A stretch of DNA of 35,275 bases from Candidatus Flavonifractor merdipullorum. GTDB lineage: Bacteria; Bacillota; Clostridia; Oscillospirales; Oscillospiraceae. This document shows, one piece after another, positions 9,875 to 18,524 of the stretch. The notes under the pieces were generated by a model. The model saw only the letters and a list, made by a program, of their open reading frames with translations, had not been told where the DNA came from and did no database searches. The first letter of the stretch is position 1, and the number at the start of each line of letters is the position of its first letter. The stretch is from positions 1 to 35,275 of the forward strand of contig DXGA01000105.1 in the NCBI GenBank assembly GCA_019114165.1. The letters run 5' to 3'. The position numbers were made by a program, and so were the translations under genes.

Positions 9875-11284
9875 ATGCAGCAGCGTATCGACGCTTATTT
9901 CAACGACCCGGCCCGCCGGGCCCAGCTCATCGCCGCCATTTCCCGTCTGGTGGCGGTGAAGAGCGTCCGTGAGGACGCCGCCCCCGGTCAGCCTTACGGC
10001 CCCGGTCCCGCCGCCGCCCTGGCGGAGGGCGTGGCGCTGGCCAGGGAGATGGGTTTTCAGGCGGAAAACCTGGAAAACTATGTGGCCACCGCTGACCTGA
10101 ACGACAAGGACACCGCCCTTCACATCCTGGGCCACCTGGACGTGGTGGGCGAAGGCAAGGGCTGGGATACCGATCCCTACACCTGCGTGGAAAAGGACGG
10201 GATGCTCTACGGCCGCGGCGTGTCGGACGACAAGGGCCCGGTGGTGTGCGCCCTGATGGCCATGCAGGCCATCCGCGATCTGGAGATCCCCCTCCAGCAC
10301 AACGTCAAGCTCATCATGGGCGGCGACGAGGAAAGCGGTTCTTCCGATCTGGAGTGGTACTACGCCAACCATCCCTATGCCCCCTACACCTTCACCCCCG
10401 ACGCCAACTTCCCCCTCATCAACATTGAAAAGGGCCACTATCGCCCCGACTTCGGCAAGAACTGGGCCAGCGAGAACGTGCTGCCCCGGGTGACCGAGCT
10501 GCAGGGCGGCTTCCGCACCAACGTGGTGCCCCCCGAGGCCAGCTGTGTGATCGCCGGTCTGGCGGCGGAGGACTTCGCCGGCCACGCCCGTCAGGTACAG
10601 GAGGAGACCGGCGCGGTCTTTACCCTCACCGACACTGCAGGCGGTCTGGCCATCCACTGCGCCGGACGCAACGCCCACGCCGCCTCTCCCGACGACGGCC
10701 TCAACGCCATTTCCGCTCTGCTGACTCTGCTGGCCCGGTTGCCGCTGGCCGACTGTGAGAGCACCCGCACCCTCAACGCCATGCACACCCTCTTCCCCTT
10801 CGGCGACAACCGGGGCAAGGCCCTGGGCATTGGTCAGGAGGACGAGGAGAGCGGCCCTCTCACCCTGAATCTGGCCCTTATGACCCTGACCGACACCGGC
10901 TTTACCGGCAAATTCGACGTGCGCTTCCCCCTGTGCGCCAACGAGGAAAACTGCAAAAACGCCTGTGAAGCCAGCTTCGCCCGCTACGGCATCGCCGTCA
11001 CCGGCGACGCCGGCATGGTGCCTCCCCACCATGTCCCCGCCGACTCTCCCCTGGTGCGCACCCTGCTGGACTGCTACCAGGTCTACACCGGCGACACCGA
11101 TGCAAAGCCCCTGGCCATCGGCGGCGGCACTTACGTCCACGACATCCCCGGCGGCGTGGCCTTCGGCTGCGAGTTCCCCGGCTTCGATCCCAGGATGCAC
11201 GCCGCCAATGAGCAGGCCAGCGTGGAACAGCTCCTCACTTCCTGCAAGATCTTTACCATGGCCATCGCCCGTCTGTGCGGCTGA
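9875..11284 (+). CDS. pepV: M20-family dipeptidase, PepV/Sapep type
   Basis: HILGHLDVVGEGKGWDTDPYTCVEKDGMLYGRGVSDDKGP, GGDEESGSSDLEWYY motifs; ATG at 9875 has better RBS spacing than 9866. Confidence 0.9.
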   Translation: MQQRIDAYFNDPARRAQLIAAISRLVAVKSVREDAAPGQPYGPGPAAALAEGVALAREMGFQAENLENYVATADLNDKDTALHILGHLDVVGEGKGWDTDPYTCVEKDGMLYGRGVSDDKGPVVCALMAMQAIRDLEIPLQHNVKLIMGGDEESGSSDLEWYYANHPYAPYTFTPDANFPLINIEKGHYRPDFGKNWASENVLPRVTELQGGFRTNVVPPEASCVIAGLAAEDFAGHARQVQEETGAVFTLTDTAGGLAIHCAGRNAHAASPDDGLNAISALLTLLARLPLADCESTRTLNAMHTLFPFGDNRGKALGIGQEDEESGPLTLNLALMTLTDTGFTGKFDVRFPLCANEENCKNACEASFARYGIAVTGDAGMVPPHHVPADSPLVRTLLDCYQVYTGDTDAKPLAIGGGTYVHDIPGGVAFGCEFPGFDPRMHAANEQASVEQLLTSCKIFTMAIARLCG

Positions 11285-11310
11285 ACCAATTCCATTTTTT
11301 CATAAAAATA

Positions 11311-11345
11311 CCCCGGACCGTTTTGGATGCGGTCCGGGGTTGCTT
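11311..11345 (+). terminator. Intrinsic terminator after pepV
   Basis: CCCCGGACC ... GGTCCGGGG then TTGCTTTTT. Confidence 0.75.
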
Positions 11346-11404
11346 TTTGCCGATATATATTTATATTATCTTCGTCAGAACGGCCCTCCGCGGGCGGCGG
11401 GGTT

Positions 11405-11490
11405 GGCCTACGCGGCCAGCGCCAGGCCCCGCAGCGTTAAGAAAATGTGCCAGTGGCACATTTTTAGCGTAGGCCGAGCGGCTATGCCGC
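11405..11490. repeat. Nested palindromic element
   Basis: Outer stem GGCCTACGC (11405-11413)/GCGTAGGCC (11467-11475) enclosing AAAATGTGCC-AGT-GGCACATTTT (11442-11464); followed by GCGGC-TAT-GCCGC (11478-11490). Confidence 0.7.
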
Positions 11491-11570
11491 GAGGAGGGAA
11501 CCAAAGGCAGAAATGGGATACCCCCCTTTGCATTCCCCCAGGCGCCACAACGGTTACTTCTGCGCTGTGT

Positions 11571-11666
11571 AGGGGGCGGACACTGGCCGCCCCGTCTTTC
11601 CTTCCTGTAGGCCCCGCCGCCCTCGGCGGGGCAATCCTTCTCGTAGGGGCGCCATATATGGCGCCC
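11571..11666. repeat. Three GTAGG-prefixed palindromic modules
   Basis: GTAG-GGGGCGG..CCGCCCC, GTAG-GCCCCGCCG..CGGCGGGGC, GTAGG-GGCGCCATATATGGCGCC (20-bp perfect palindrome GGGCGCCATATATGGCGCCC at 11647-11666). Confidence 0.75.
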
Positions 11667-11720
11667 GCCGTCCGGTTCTGCACAACTTACCAGGCGAGCG
11701 CTCTATGAAAGCTTTCTTTG

Positions 11721-11748
11721 CTTACTTTCTTTCTCGAAAGAAAGTAAG
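11721..11748. repeat. Long A/T-rich palindrome abutting the DHHW stop codon
   Basis: CTTACTTTCTTTC-TC-GAAAGAAAGTAAG, 13-bp perfect arms, no T-tract in the gene's transcription direction. Confidence 0.8.
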
Positions 11749-12885
11749 TTACTGAGTGATCCAGACCAGGTTTTTGTCGGTGACGAAGTTGGGGACGCTG
11801 TACAGGACCAGCGCCTGGTCGATGTCGTTGTCCTGGATATACTGGGACACCGAGAGCTTATAGTAGCGGGGGTCCACCAGGTGGATCTCGGAAAAATGGG
11901 CGGTGAGGAAAGGCACCAGGGAATCGGTATAGGAATCCCGGATGATCAGCAGCTTGGGGGCGTCGGTATTGGCCGTCTTCACCACGCCAAGGGGCTGGTT
12001 GCCACCCAGGAAGAAGGAATACTTGTCCTTCACTTCCAGGAAGCTGTAATCATAGAGGGAACGGGGCTCTTCCACCGGGTTGCCCTTCTGATCGTAGGTG
12101 TGAGACACCACAGAGATCCCGGTATCAGGGACGTAAATGTCGATCTGGTCGGGCTGCACCCAGCGCACGCCGGAAGAGGAAAACACCGTGCCGTAGAAAG
12201 AATCGGAGACGGTGGTCTTCTCATAGTCGGACAGGGGCACCGGAGTGATGCCCATGGCCTTCATGATCGCCTCATAGCCGTAATAAGCGCCCAGACTGGT
12301 CCAGTGATGGTCGGTGCGGTAATAGATCTCCTCGTCCTTGTGGGCCATCATGGCGCTGTACAAATCGATCTGATCGGCGCTGGTCACGGCAGAGGAGGCC
12401 TGATCTATAATTTCCTTCTGGCTGGCGTTGGGCGCGCCCTCGGGCAGGCGGTCGGCCCACACCTCGGCGGAGCCGGGAATCAGTCCAAAGGAGACCGGCA
12501 CGCCGGCGTTCTGGGCAAACTGCTCCACATAGCTCAGATTGGTGCTCACCTGCTGGGCATCGGGGGCGTCAAAACGGGTGATCAGGGTGTCCTCCTTGCA
12601 GAAATACACGCCGTTGTTCTCCTGCTTGCCCATGAGTGCCTCCAGCCGGGCCTTGGCGCCCACCCAGAAGTCGCGGCCGATGAACTGATCGGTGGTGTAG
12701 GTCTCAAAGTCGCGCATAAACTGGCCGCTGGCCAGGGTCTTGAGACTCAGCTCAGGCCGCTGCTCCAGCACCCGGTTCTCCATCTGGGAGAACTCCTGAT
12801 CGGGCGTGAGGGCGTTGGCGGTGAGGAACACGCCCAGGAAACAGCAAAAGAGCGCGGTGATGAAAATAGCGTATTTCTTGCTCAT
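11749..12885 (-). CDS. DHHW-family / AlgJ-AlgX-like SGNH acyltransferase-associated protein
   Basis: N-terminal signal/TM; YYRTDHHWTSLGAYYGYEAIMKAMG DHHW motif; LLIIRDSYTDSLVPFLTAHFSEIHLVDPRYY. Confidence 0.9.
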   Translation of the reverse strand: MSKKYAIFITALFCCFLGVFLTANALTPDQEFSQMENRVLEQRPELSLKTLASGQFMRDFETYTTDQFIGRDFWVGAKARLEALMGKQENNGVYFCKEDTLITRFDAPDAQQVSTNLSYVEQFAQNAGVPVSFGLIPGSAEVWADRLPEGAPNASQKEIIDQASSAVTSADQIDLYSAMMAHKDEEIYYRTDHHWTSLGAYYGYEAIMKAMGITPVPLSDYEKTTVSDSFYGTVFSSSGVRWVQPDQIDIYVPDTGISVVSHTYDQKGNPVEEPRSLYDYSFLEVKDKYSFFLGGNQPLGVVKTANTDAPKLLIIRDSYTDSLVPFLTAHFSEIHLVDPRYYKLSVSQYIQDNDIDQALVLYSVPNFVTDKNLVWITQ

Positions 12886-12905
12886 AACGAAAAAGTCCTC
12901 CTTTG

Positions 12906-14324
12906 TCAGAATCGGAAATACAGGAAGGGATTATAAGTGGCGTCTACCAGATAGGCCGTGCACAGCAGCAGTCCGCCCATGAGCAGCACCGGCAGGGCCA
13001 CACGCAGGGCTTTCCGGCCGGACTGCCGCTCCTCCAGACCGCGCCACAGATTGCTCCACACAGGCACAGCCGCCAGAATGCCGATCACCAGGGTGGGCAG
13101 GTAAGAGCGGAGATAGTATCCAAAAGCGGGGTCGGCAAGACCGCCGCCGGCAGCGCCGAACATGGCCGCCAGATAGGACCGCATCTGTCCAAAATCCTCC
13201 ACGGCAAAGATGGCCCAGCTCACCAGCACCACAAAGAGCGCATACACATGCTGCACAAAGGCGGGAAGCTTTTTCAGCCGCTCCAGCAGGAAGAATTTTT
13301 CGATGATGATGAGCACCGCAAAATAAAGACCCCAGAACATGAAGTTCCAGCTGGCGCCGTGCCAGATGCCGGTCAGCGCCCACACCACCAGCAGATTGAT
13401 GAGGTGCCGTCCCTTGGACACCCGGTTGCCGCCCAGCGGAATGTAGACATAATCGCGGAACCAGTTACCCAGGGAGATGTGCCACCGTCTCCAGAACTCG
13501 GTGACCGATTTGGAGATATAGGGATAGTTGAAGTTGCGCATAAACTCAAAGCCCAGCATCCGGCCCATACCCACGGCCATATCGGAATAGCCGGAGAAGT
13601 CGAAGTAGAGCTGGAGGGAAAAGGCCAGGATGCCCAGCCAGGCCCCGGCGGTGGTCAGCTGATCCACCGGCATGGCCTTATAGGTATCCCAGAGCATGCC
13701 CAGGTTGTTGGCCAGCAGGACCTTTTTGGCCATGCCCACCACAAAGACCTGCACGCCGGAGGCAAACCGCTCTGGGCTGTGGGTGCGCTTCTCCAGCTGC
13801 CGGTCCAGGTCCTTATACTGGATGATGGGTCCGGCAATGAGCTGGGGGAAGATGGTGACGAAGGTACCGAAGGTCACAAAATTGCGCTGACAGTGTCCGT
13901 CGCCCCGGTAGACGTCCACGGTATAGCTCATGGTCTGGAAGGTGTAGAAGGAAATGCCGATGGGCAGCTCCAGCCCCAGCTTGGGCATAAAGGTCAGGCC
14001 CACCGCCTCCAGAGAACCGGCAATGAAGTCCCAGTACTTGAAGAAGAAGAGAATGGCCAAATTGATGACCACAGACGAGGCTACGGCGATCCGTGCCCCT
14101 TTGTCATTGTCCCGTTGTTTGCATCGCTCCACCACCAGACCCAGCAGATAGTTGATGGTGATGGAGGCCAGCATCACAAAGAGATAGACCGGCTCGCCCC
14201 AGCCGTAGAAAATCAGGCTGACGATGAGCAACGGCACGTTACGCCATTTCAGGGGCGTAACATAGTACAGAAAGAGAACGATGGGAAGGTACAGAAAGAG
14301 AAAATAAATGGTGGAAAAAATCAA
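12906..14324 (-). CDS. MBOAT family O-acyltransferase (AlgI-like)
   Basis: Polytopic; GYSDMAVGMGRMLGFEFMRNFNYPYISKSVTEFWRRWHISLGNWFRDYVYIPLGG ... LTGIWHGASWNFMFWGLYF with conserved His. Confidence 0.95.
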   Translation of the reverse strand: MIFSTIYFLFLYLPIVLFLYYVTPLKWRNVPLLIVSLIFYGWGEPVYLFVMLASITINYLLGLVVERCKQRDNDKGARIAVASSVVINLAILFFFKYWDFIAGSLEAVGLTFMPKLGLELPIGISFYTFQTMSYTVDVYRGDGHCQRNFVTFGTFVTIFPQLIAGPIIQYKDLDRQLEKRTHSPERFASGVQVFVVGMAKKVLLANNLGMLWDTYKAMPVDQLTTAGAWLGILAFSLQLYFDFSGYSDMAVGMGRMLGFEFMRNFNYPYISKSVTEFWRRWHISLGNWFRDYVYIPLGGNRVSKGRHLINLLVVWALTGIWHGASWNFMFWGLYFAVLIIIEKFFLLERLKKLPAFVQHVYALFVVLVSWAIFAVEDFGQMRSYLAAMFGAAGGGLADPAFGYYLRSYLPTLVIGILAAVPVWSNLWRGLEERQSGRKALRVALPVLLMGGLLLCTAYLVDATYNPFLYFRF

Positions 14325-14399
14325 TCCATGTCACCTGCGTTCTTTGGCGGTATTACCGCCCGGAAAAGCAGGCGGCTTTCTGATTATATCAAATCAGTC

Positions 14400-15155
14400 T
14401 CACTTTGCATAGGTATTGAAGGCCGAAACTGCCTCGTCGGCCTGGTCGCTGATCACAAAGATTACATAGTTTCCGCTGGTCACCAGCTGATAATTCTGCA
14501 CCAGCTCATACTGTTCGGGGAGGTACTTGCTCCACTCCTCGTCCAGAGCGTCCTGACGGGCTTCCAGAGCGGCCTTGACGGTATCCATCTTGCCGTCCTT
14601 CACCTCACCGATGAAGAATTCGGTGGCGGTGGTGTTCATAGCGGGCATCTTGCAGACATACTCCACCAGATCGGAGGCATTGATGCCGTAGATGGAGGAG
14701 AGCAGGGCGTCATTGACGGTGGTCATCATGGGCATGTCCAGAGCGGAGATCTCATTCCACACGGACTGCACCACCGAAGTCTCAGGGGTAGGCGCGGGAG
14801 TGGCAGTGGGCGCAGCGGTAGGCTTGGGAGTTGCGGTGGGCTTGGCAGTCGGTTTGGTGGTGGGGGCGGCGGAAGGCTTGGCAGAAGGTTTCGCGGAAGG
14901 GGTGGCGGTGGGCTTGGCGCTGGGCTGGGCGGAAGGGGTCTCCTCGGGCTGCTCAGAGGGCTGGATGCTCTCTTCGGGCTGCTGGCTCTCCTCCGGCAGG
15001 ATGCTCTCCTCCGGCTGAGGGGTCACGCTCTCCGAGACGGCAGGCAGAGAGGCGCTTACGTCGGGGGTGGCGGTGGGCTGGGTGTCAGAGGCGCAGCCGG
15101 CCAGCAGAGCCGCGGACAGAAGGCCGGAAAGGGCCATGGCAAACAGTTTCTTCAT
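14400..15155 (-). CDS. DUF4358-like lipoprotein with Pro/Thr/Ala/Lys-rich spacer
   Basis: Lipobox LLAGC; long low-complexity (KPTATPSAKPSAKPSA) region; C-terminal domain ending YVIFVISDQADEAVSAFNTYAK. Confidence 0.8.
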   Translation of the reverse strand: MKKLFAMALSGLLSAALLAGCASDTQPTATPDVSASLPAVSESVTPQPEESILPEESQQPEESIQPSEQPEETPSAQPSAKPTATPSAKPSAKPSAAPTTKPTAKPTATPKPTAAPTATPAPTPETSVVQSVWNEISALDMPMMTTVNDALLSSIYGINASDLVEYVCKMPAMNTTATEFFIGEVKDGKMDTVKAALEARQDALDEEWSKYLPEQYELVQNYQLVTSGNYVIFVISDQADEAVSAFNTYAK

Positions 15156-15299
15156 AAAAAATTGCTCCTTTTATGTAAAGTCGTATCCGTTCCGGTATAC
15201 GGCGGTCAGGCTCCTTCCCTTCCGCCGTATTCTTTGACGGCGGAGCAGGGGAAAAGTTCCCGCTCAAACGCAATTTTTCGTTTTTGTCATCCGGACGGC

Positions 15300-15341
15300 A
15301 AAAAAACCGCCGGGTTCTGTACCTGCTGCACAGAACCCGGC
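15300..15341 (-). terminator. Intrinsic terminator after the histidine kinase
   Basis: Minus strand GCCGGGTTCTGT ... ACAGAACCCGGC then GGTTTTTTT. Confidence 0.9.
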
Positions 15342-15355
15342 GTGGATTTTCTGTC

Positions 15356-16831
15356 TCATGCGCTTTTCTGTCCGGGAGAGGTCTCTTCTACGGTGGAATC
15401 CAGTGGGAGCACCATGGACATCCGGGTGCCCACCCCCTCCCAGGAGGTCACCTCCAGCCACCCGCCGTGGCGCTCCACGATCCACCGGGCAATGGACAGG
15501 CCCAGGCCTGTGCCTCCGGTCTGGCGGGTGCGGGACTGATCGGTCCGGTAGAACCGGTCAAAAATGTGGGGCAGGTCGTCGGCTCTCATGCCCTGTCCCT
15601 CGTCCTGCACCGACAAAATGGCCGCGCCGTCCCGTATCCCGGCAGAGAGGATGATCTTTCCACCGGCAGGGGTATACTTGACGCTGTTGTCCACCAGAAT
15701 GCGCAGTGCCTGTTTGGTCAGGCCGATATCCGCCCGCACCGGCACCGGCAAGCTCCACTTTCCCTCAAAGACGTGGGTCTTGTCGATCATCTCGGTTTCG
15801 CGGAATACCTCGCCCGCCACTTCGGTCAGGTCGAAGAGCTCCAGCTCGATGTGCATGGAGTCGTTGTCTCCCCGGGCCAGGAACAAAAGCTGCTCCACCA
15901 GTTCTTTCATGGACGCCGCCTCCTGCCGGATGGCGTCGATGGCCTCCTGCCGGGTCTCCGGGTCATCCTTGCCCCAGCGGTCCAGGAGATTGGCATAGCC
16001 CTGGATGACCGCAATGGGGGTACGCAGCTCATGACTGGCGTCGGAGACAAAGCGCATCTGGGACCGATACGCCTCGTTGATACGGTCCAGCATGGCGTTG
16101 ATGGCGGAAGCCAGGGTTTGCAGCTCCTTCTGGGTGCCCTTTACCGAGATCCGCTCGTCCAGATGGGTGGCGTTGATCTGATCCAGCTTTCCGGCCAGGG
16201 CACGCAGCTCTTCGGGGGACATCTGGTCGGCGTGGCCCAACCGGCTGGCAGCGGCGGCCAGTTCCTGAATGGGCCGGAGGGTTTTCCGGATGGTTCCGGC
16301 ATTTTTGAAGAGGTTACAGATGAGGCTGATCACCTGACAGACCATCATGATCTGAAGGGCCGCCGTCATGACCCGCACCGGACCGTTGATGTCCAGGGTA
16401 ATGGCATATGGCGTGCCGCTGCTGTCGGAGAGTTCCACCGTATAGGAAGCGCGGTTCACCGTCAGTCCGTCCGGGGTGAGTCCGCCGCCAAAATCAATGG
16501 TATGCTTTGCCTCTTCCAAGCCTTCCAGGGGCGTGAAGAAGGGGTAGTAAAACCCTTGGGTGGGACGGTCCAGGGCGGTCACGGTGTAATCTCCCGCCGC
16601 CATCCAGACCGTGGCCTCGGCGGAGGGCACTCCCCGCTCCTCCACCAGCGCGGCAATGTCGGCACACTGGTTTTCGCTCCACACCATCAGCCCGCCGAAG
16701 GCCAGCACCGAGAGAAGCAGATCCATAAACACATAGATCCCCAATAACCGGAGAAACAGCCGGGAATTGAGCCGCAGCACAATGGAGGACTTGATCCGTC
16801 CCACGGTGTTTTCCTTCTTTTGTCTGGACAC
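15356..16831 (-). CDS. HAMP-containing sensor histidine kinase
   Basis: FVSDASHELRTPIAVIQGYANLL H-box; LRILVDNSVKYTPAGGKI N-box; GTGLGLSIARWIVERHGG. GTG start at 16831 with GGGGGAGG RBS. Confidence 0.93.
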   Translation of the reverse strand: MSRQKKENTVGRIKSSIVLRLNSRLFLRLLGIYVFMDLLLSVLAFGGLMVWSENQCADIAALVEERGVPSAEATVWMAAGDYTVTALDRPTQGFYYPFFTPLEGLEEAKHTIDFGGGLTPDGLTVNRASYTVELSDSSGTPYAITLDINGPVRVMTAALQIMMVCQVISLICNLFKNAGTIRKTLRPIQELAAAASRLGHADQMSPEELRALAGKLDQINATHLDERISVKGTQKELQTLASAINAMLDRINEAYRSQMRFVSDASHELRTPIAVIQGYANLLDRWGKDDPETRQEAIDAIRQEAASMKELVEQLLFLARGDNDSMHIELELFDLTEVAGEVFRETEMIDKTHVFEGKWSLPVPVRADIGLTKQALRILVDNSVKYTPAGGKIILSAGIRDGAAILSVQDEGQGMRADDLPHIFDRFYRTDQSRTRQTGGTGLGLSIARWIVERHGGWLEVTSWEGVGTRMSMVLPLDSTVEETSPGQKSA

Positions 16832-16857
16832 GGAATATCCTCCCCCTTTCGGTTGCC

Positions 16858-17361
16858 TCACTGCCGGTTCAGCCACTGCTCCACCGGCGCAAGGGCCTCC
16901 GGCGCGACCCAGTTGGCCCCCTTTTTCATGGTCTCCAGCAGCAGCCGGGCGCGCGCGTCCTGGGCGGCCTTTTTCTCCATGGACTTGCCCATGGCGTTCA
17001 TCATCAGGCGGTAGATCCCTTTGACCTTCTGGTGGTCATACCCGCCCCGAAGATAGAAAAAGGGCATCTCCTCCAGCCGGTTTTCCTTGCGAATGTGCGC
17101 CATAGTCTCCCCTTCTTCGGGGGCCATGCCTACCGCGCACACCGCCCGGACGTCATACTGTCTTCTGGCCCGTCCAAGCCCCTTGATTTTGCCGGCGCAC
17201 ACCCAGCCCAGATAGATCACCGCCGTCCCTTTGGGCAGGTGCTCCCGGATGTCGTTGGTGTCATAGGCCGGGATCCGGGACATCCGGGCCAGCATGGAGG
17301 CATACCGGGCGGTGAAACCGGTATGGGATGTATATAAAATGGCAGTGGGTCGATGCTGCAT
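16858..17361 (-). CDS. Flavodoxin-domain protein
   Basis: MQHRPTAILYTSHTGFTARYASMLARMSRIPAYDTNDI...VIYLGWVCAGKIKGL resembles flavodoxin-like/HemG-type folds; RBS GGAGG upstream of ATG. Confidence 0.7.
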   Translation of the reverse strand: MQHRPTAILYTSHTGFTARYASMLARMSRIPAYDTNDIREHLPKGTAVIYLGWVCAGKIKGLGRARRQYDVRAVCAVGMAPEEGETMAHIRKENRLEEMPFFYLRGGYDHQKVKGIYRLMMNAMGKSMEKKAAQDARARLLLETMKKGANWVAPEALAPVEQWLNRQ

Positions 17362-17394
17362 GGCAAATGCCTCCTTTTCTTCTCCCGCGCCGCA

Positions 17395-17423
17395 TTGACA
17401 CGGGAACATAATGGGGTTACACT
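17395..17423 (+). promoter_or_regulatory. Sigma-A promoter of cupin gene
   Basis: TTGACA - 17 bp - TACACT. Confidence 0.75.
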
Positions 17424-17469
17424 GTACGCAAGAGCCGCTCTCAGCGGCAATTTTACGGAGGTGCTCAGT

Positions 17470-17799
17470 ATGATAATTCCTTATAACACCATGGAAGAGG
17501 AACATTTCCCCAATTTCAAGGGCGGCGAAGGCGCTTTAGAGGCCAAGATGTTCTTTGACGGACTCAACCGCATCCTGCATGGGCGGCTGGTCCCCGGCGC
17601 CTCCATCGGGCTGCACACCCACGAGACGGGCAGCGAGATCATCTATATCCTCTCCGGTACCGGCAAGGTGCTCTTTGACGACGGAGAAGAGACGGTCACC
17701 GCCGGTCAGTGCCACTACTGCCCCAAGGGTCACACCCACAGTCTCATCAACAACAGCGACGCGGACCTGGTCTTCTTCGCCGTGGTGCCCGAGCAGTAA
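17470..17799 (+). CDS. Cupin domain protein
   Basis: GASIGLHTHETGSEIIYILSGTGKVLFDDGEETVTAGQCHYCPKGHTHSLINNSD; RBS CGGAGGT. Confidence 0.92.
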   Translation: MIIPYNTMEEEHFPNFKGGEGALEAKMFFDGLNRILHGRLVPGASIGLHTHETGSEIIYILSGTGKVLFDDGEETVTAGQCHYCPKGHTHSLINNSDADLVFFAVVPEQ

Positions 17800-17801
17800 A
17801 C

Positions 17802-18485
17802 TCAGCTCTCCCGCAGCACATAGCCCACGCCGCGGACGGTGTGGATGAGCTTGATGCCGAAAGGCTCCTCCAGCTTGGCCCGGAGAAAGCGGATATAGAC
17901 GTCTACCGCGTTGGTCTCCCCCACATAGTCATAGCCCCACACATGGTCCAGCAGGGACTCCCGGGTGACCACCTTTTCCTTGTTCTCCAGAAGGTAGTGC
18001 AAAAGGTCGAATTCCCGCCGGGTCAGCTCCACCGGCGTCTCGCCCACCGTGACGGTGTGCCGCTCGGTGTCCATGGTGAGGACGCCGGCGGTGAGGAGCG
18101 CGCTGTGGTTTTGCACCGCCGTCCGTCCTTTGCGCAGGGCCGCCCGGATGCGGGCCAGTAATTCCTCGATGGCAAAGGGCTTTGTGATGTAGTCGTCGGC
18201 GCCGGAATCCAGCCCGGCCACCTTATCCACCACCGTGTCCCGGGCGGTGAGCATGATGACCGGCAGGTCGCTTTCCCGCCGCAGACGGCGCAGCACTTCC
18301 ATTCCCGACAGAGCGGGCAGCATGATATCCAGTAAAACCAGGTCAAAATTGCCGGAGAGCGCCTTTTCCAGGCCGCTCCGTCCGTCAAAGGCTTTTTCCA
18401 CTTCATAGCCCTCATAGCGCAGCTCCAGCTCCACCATGCGGGCCAGTTTTTCCTCATCCTCCACCAGAAGGATCCGCTCTGCCAT
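17802..18485 (-). CDS. OmpR/PhoB-family response regulator
   Basis: ILLVEDEEKLARMVELELRYEGYEV, LVLLDIMLP, ADDYITKPF, C-terminal winged helix ...IHTVRGVGYVLRES. Confidence 0.95.
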   Translation of the reverse strand: MAERILLVEDEEKLARMVELELRYEGYEVEKAFDGRSGLEKALSGNFDLVLLDIMLPALSGMEVLRRLRRESDLPVIMLTARDTVVDKVAGLDSGADDYITKPFAIEELLARIRAALRKGRTAVQNHSALLTAGVLTMDTERHTVTVGETPVELTRREFDLLHYLLENKEKVVTRESLLDHVWGYDYVGETNAVDVYIRFLRAKLEEPFGIKLIHTVRGVGYVLRES

Positions 18486-18524
18486 ATTCTTCCCCCCTGA
18501 GTCCGGCCCTATGGCCGGGCTTTT

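Noticed and set aside
11408-11683. ORFs in the intergenic palindrome cluster (for example 11408-11683 minus, 10965-11708 plus)
   Set aside because: No RBS, no recognisable domain, composition driven by palindromic repeats; a CRISPR array was also considered but there are no regular repeats and spacers.
14763-15030. Tandem DNA repeat in the lipoprotein gene as a mobile or VNTR element
   Set aside because: The repetition is explained by a protein-level P/T/A/K low-complexity spacer; DNA units are irregular.
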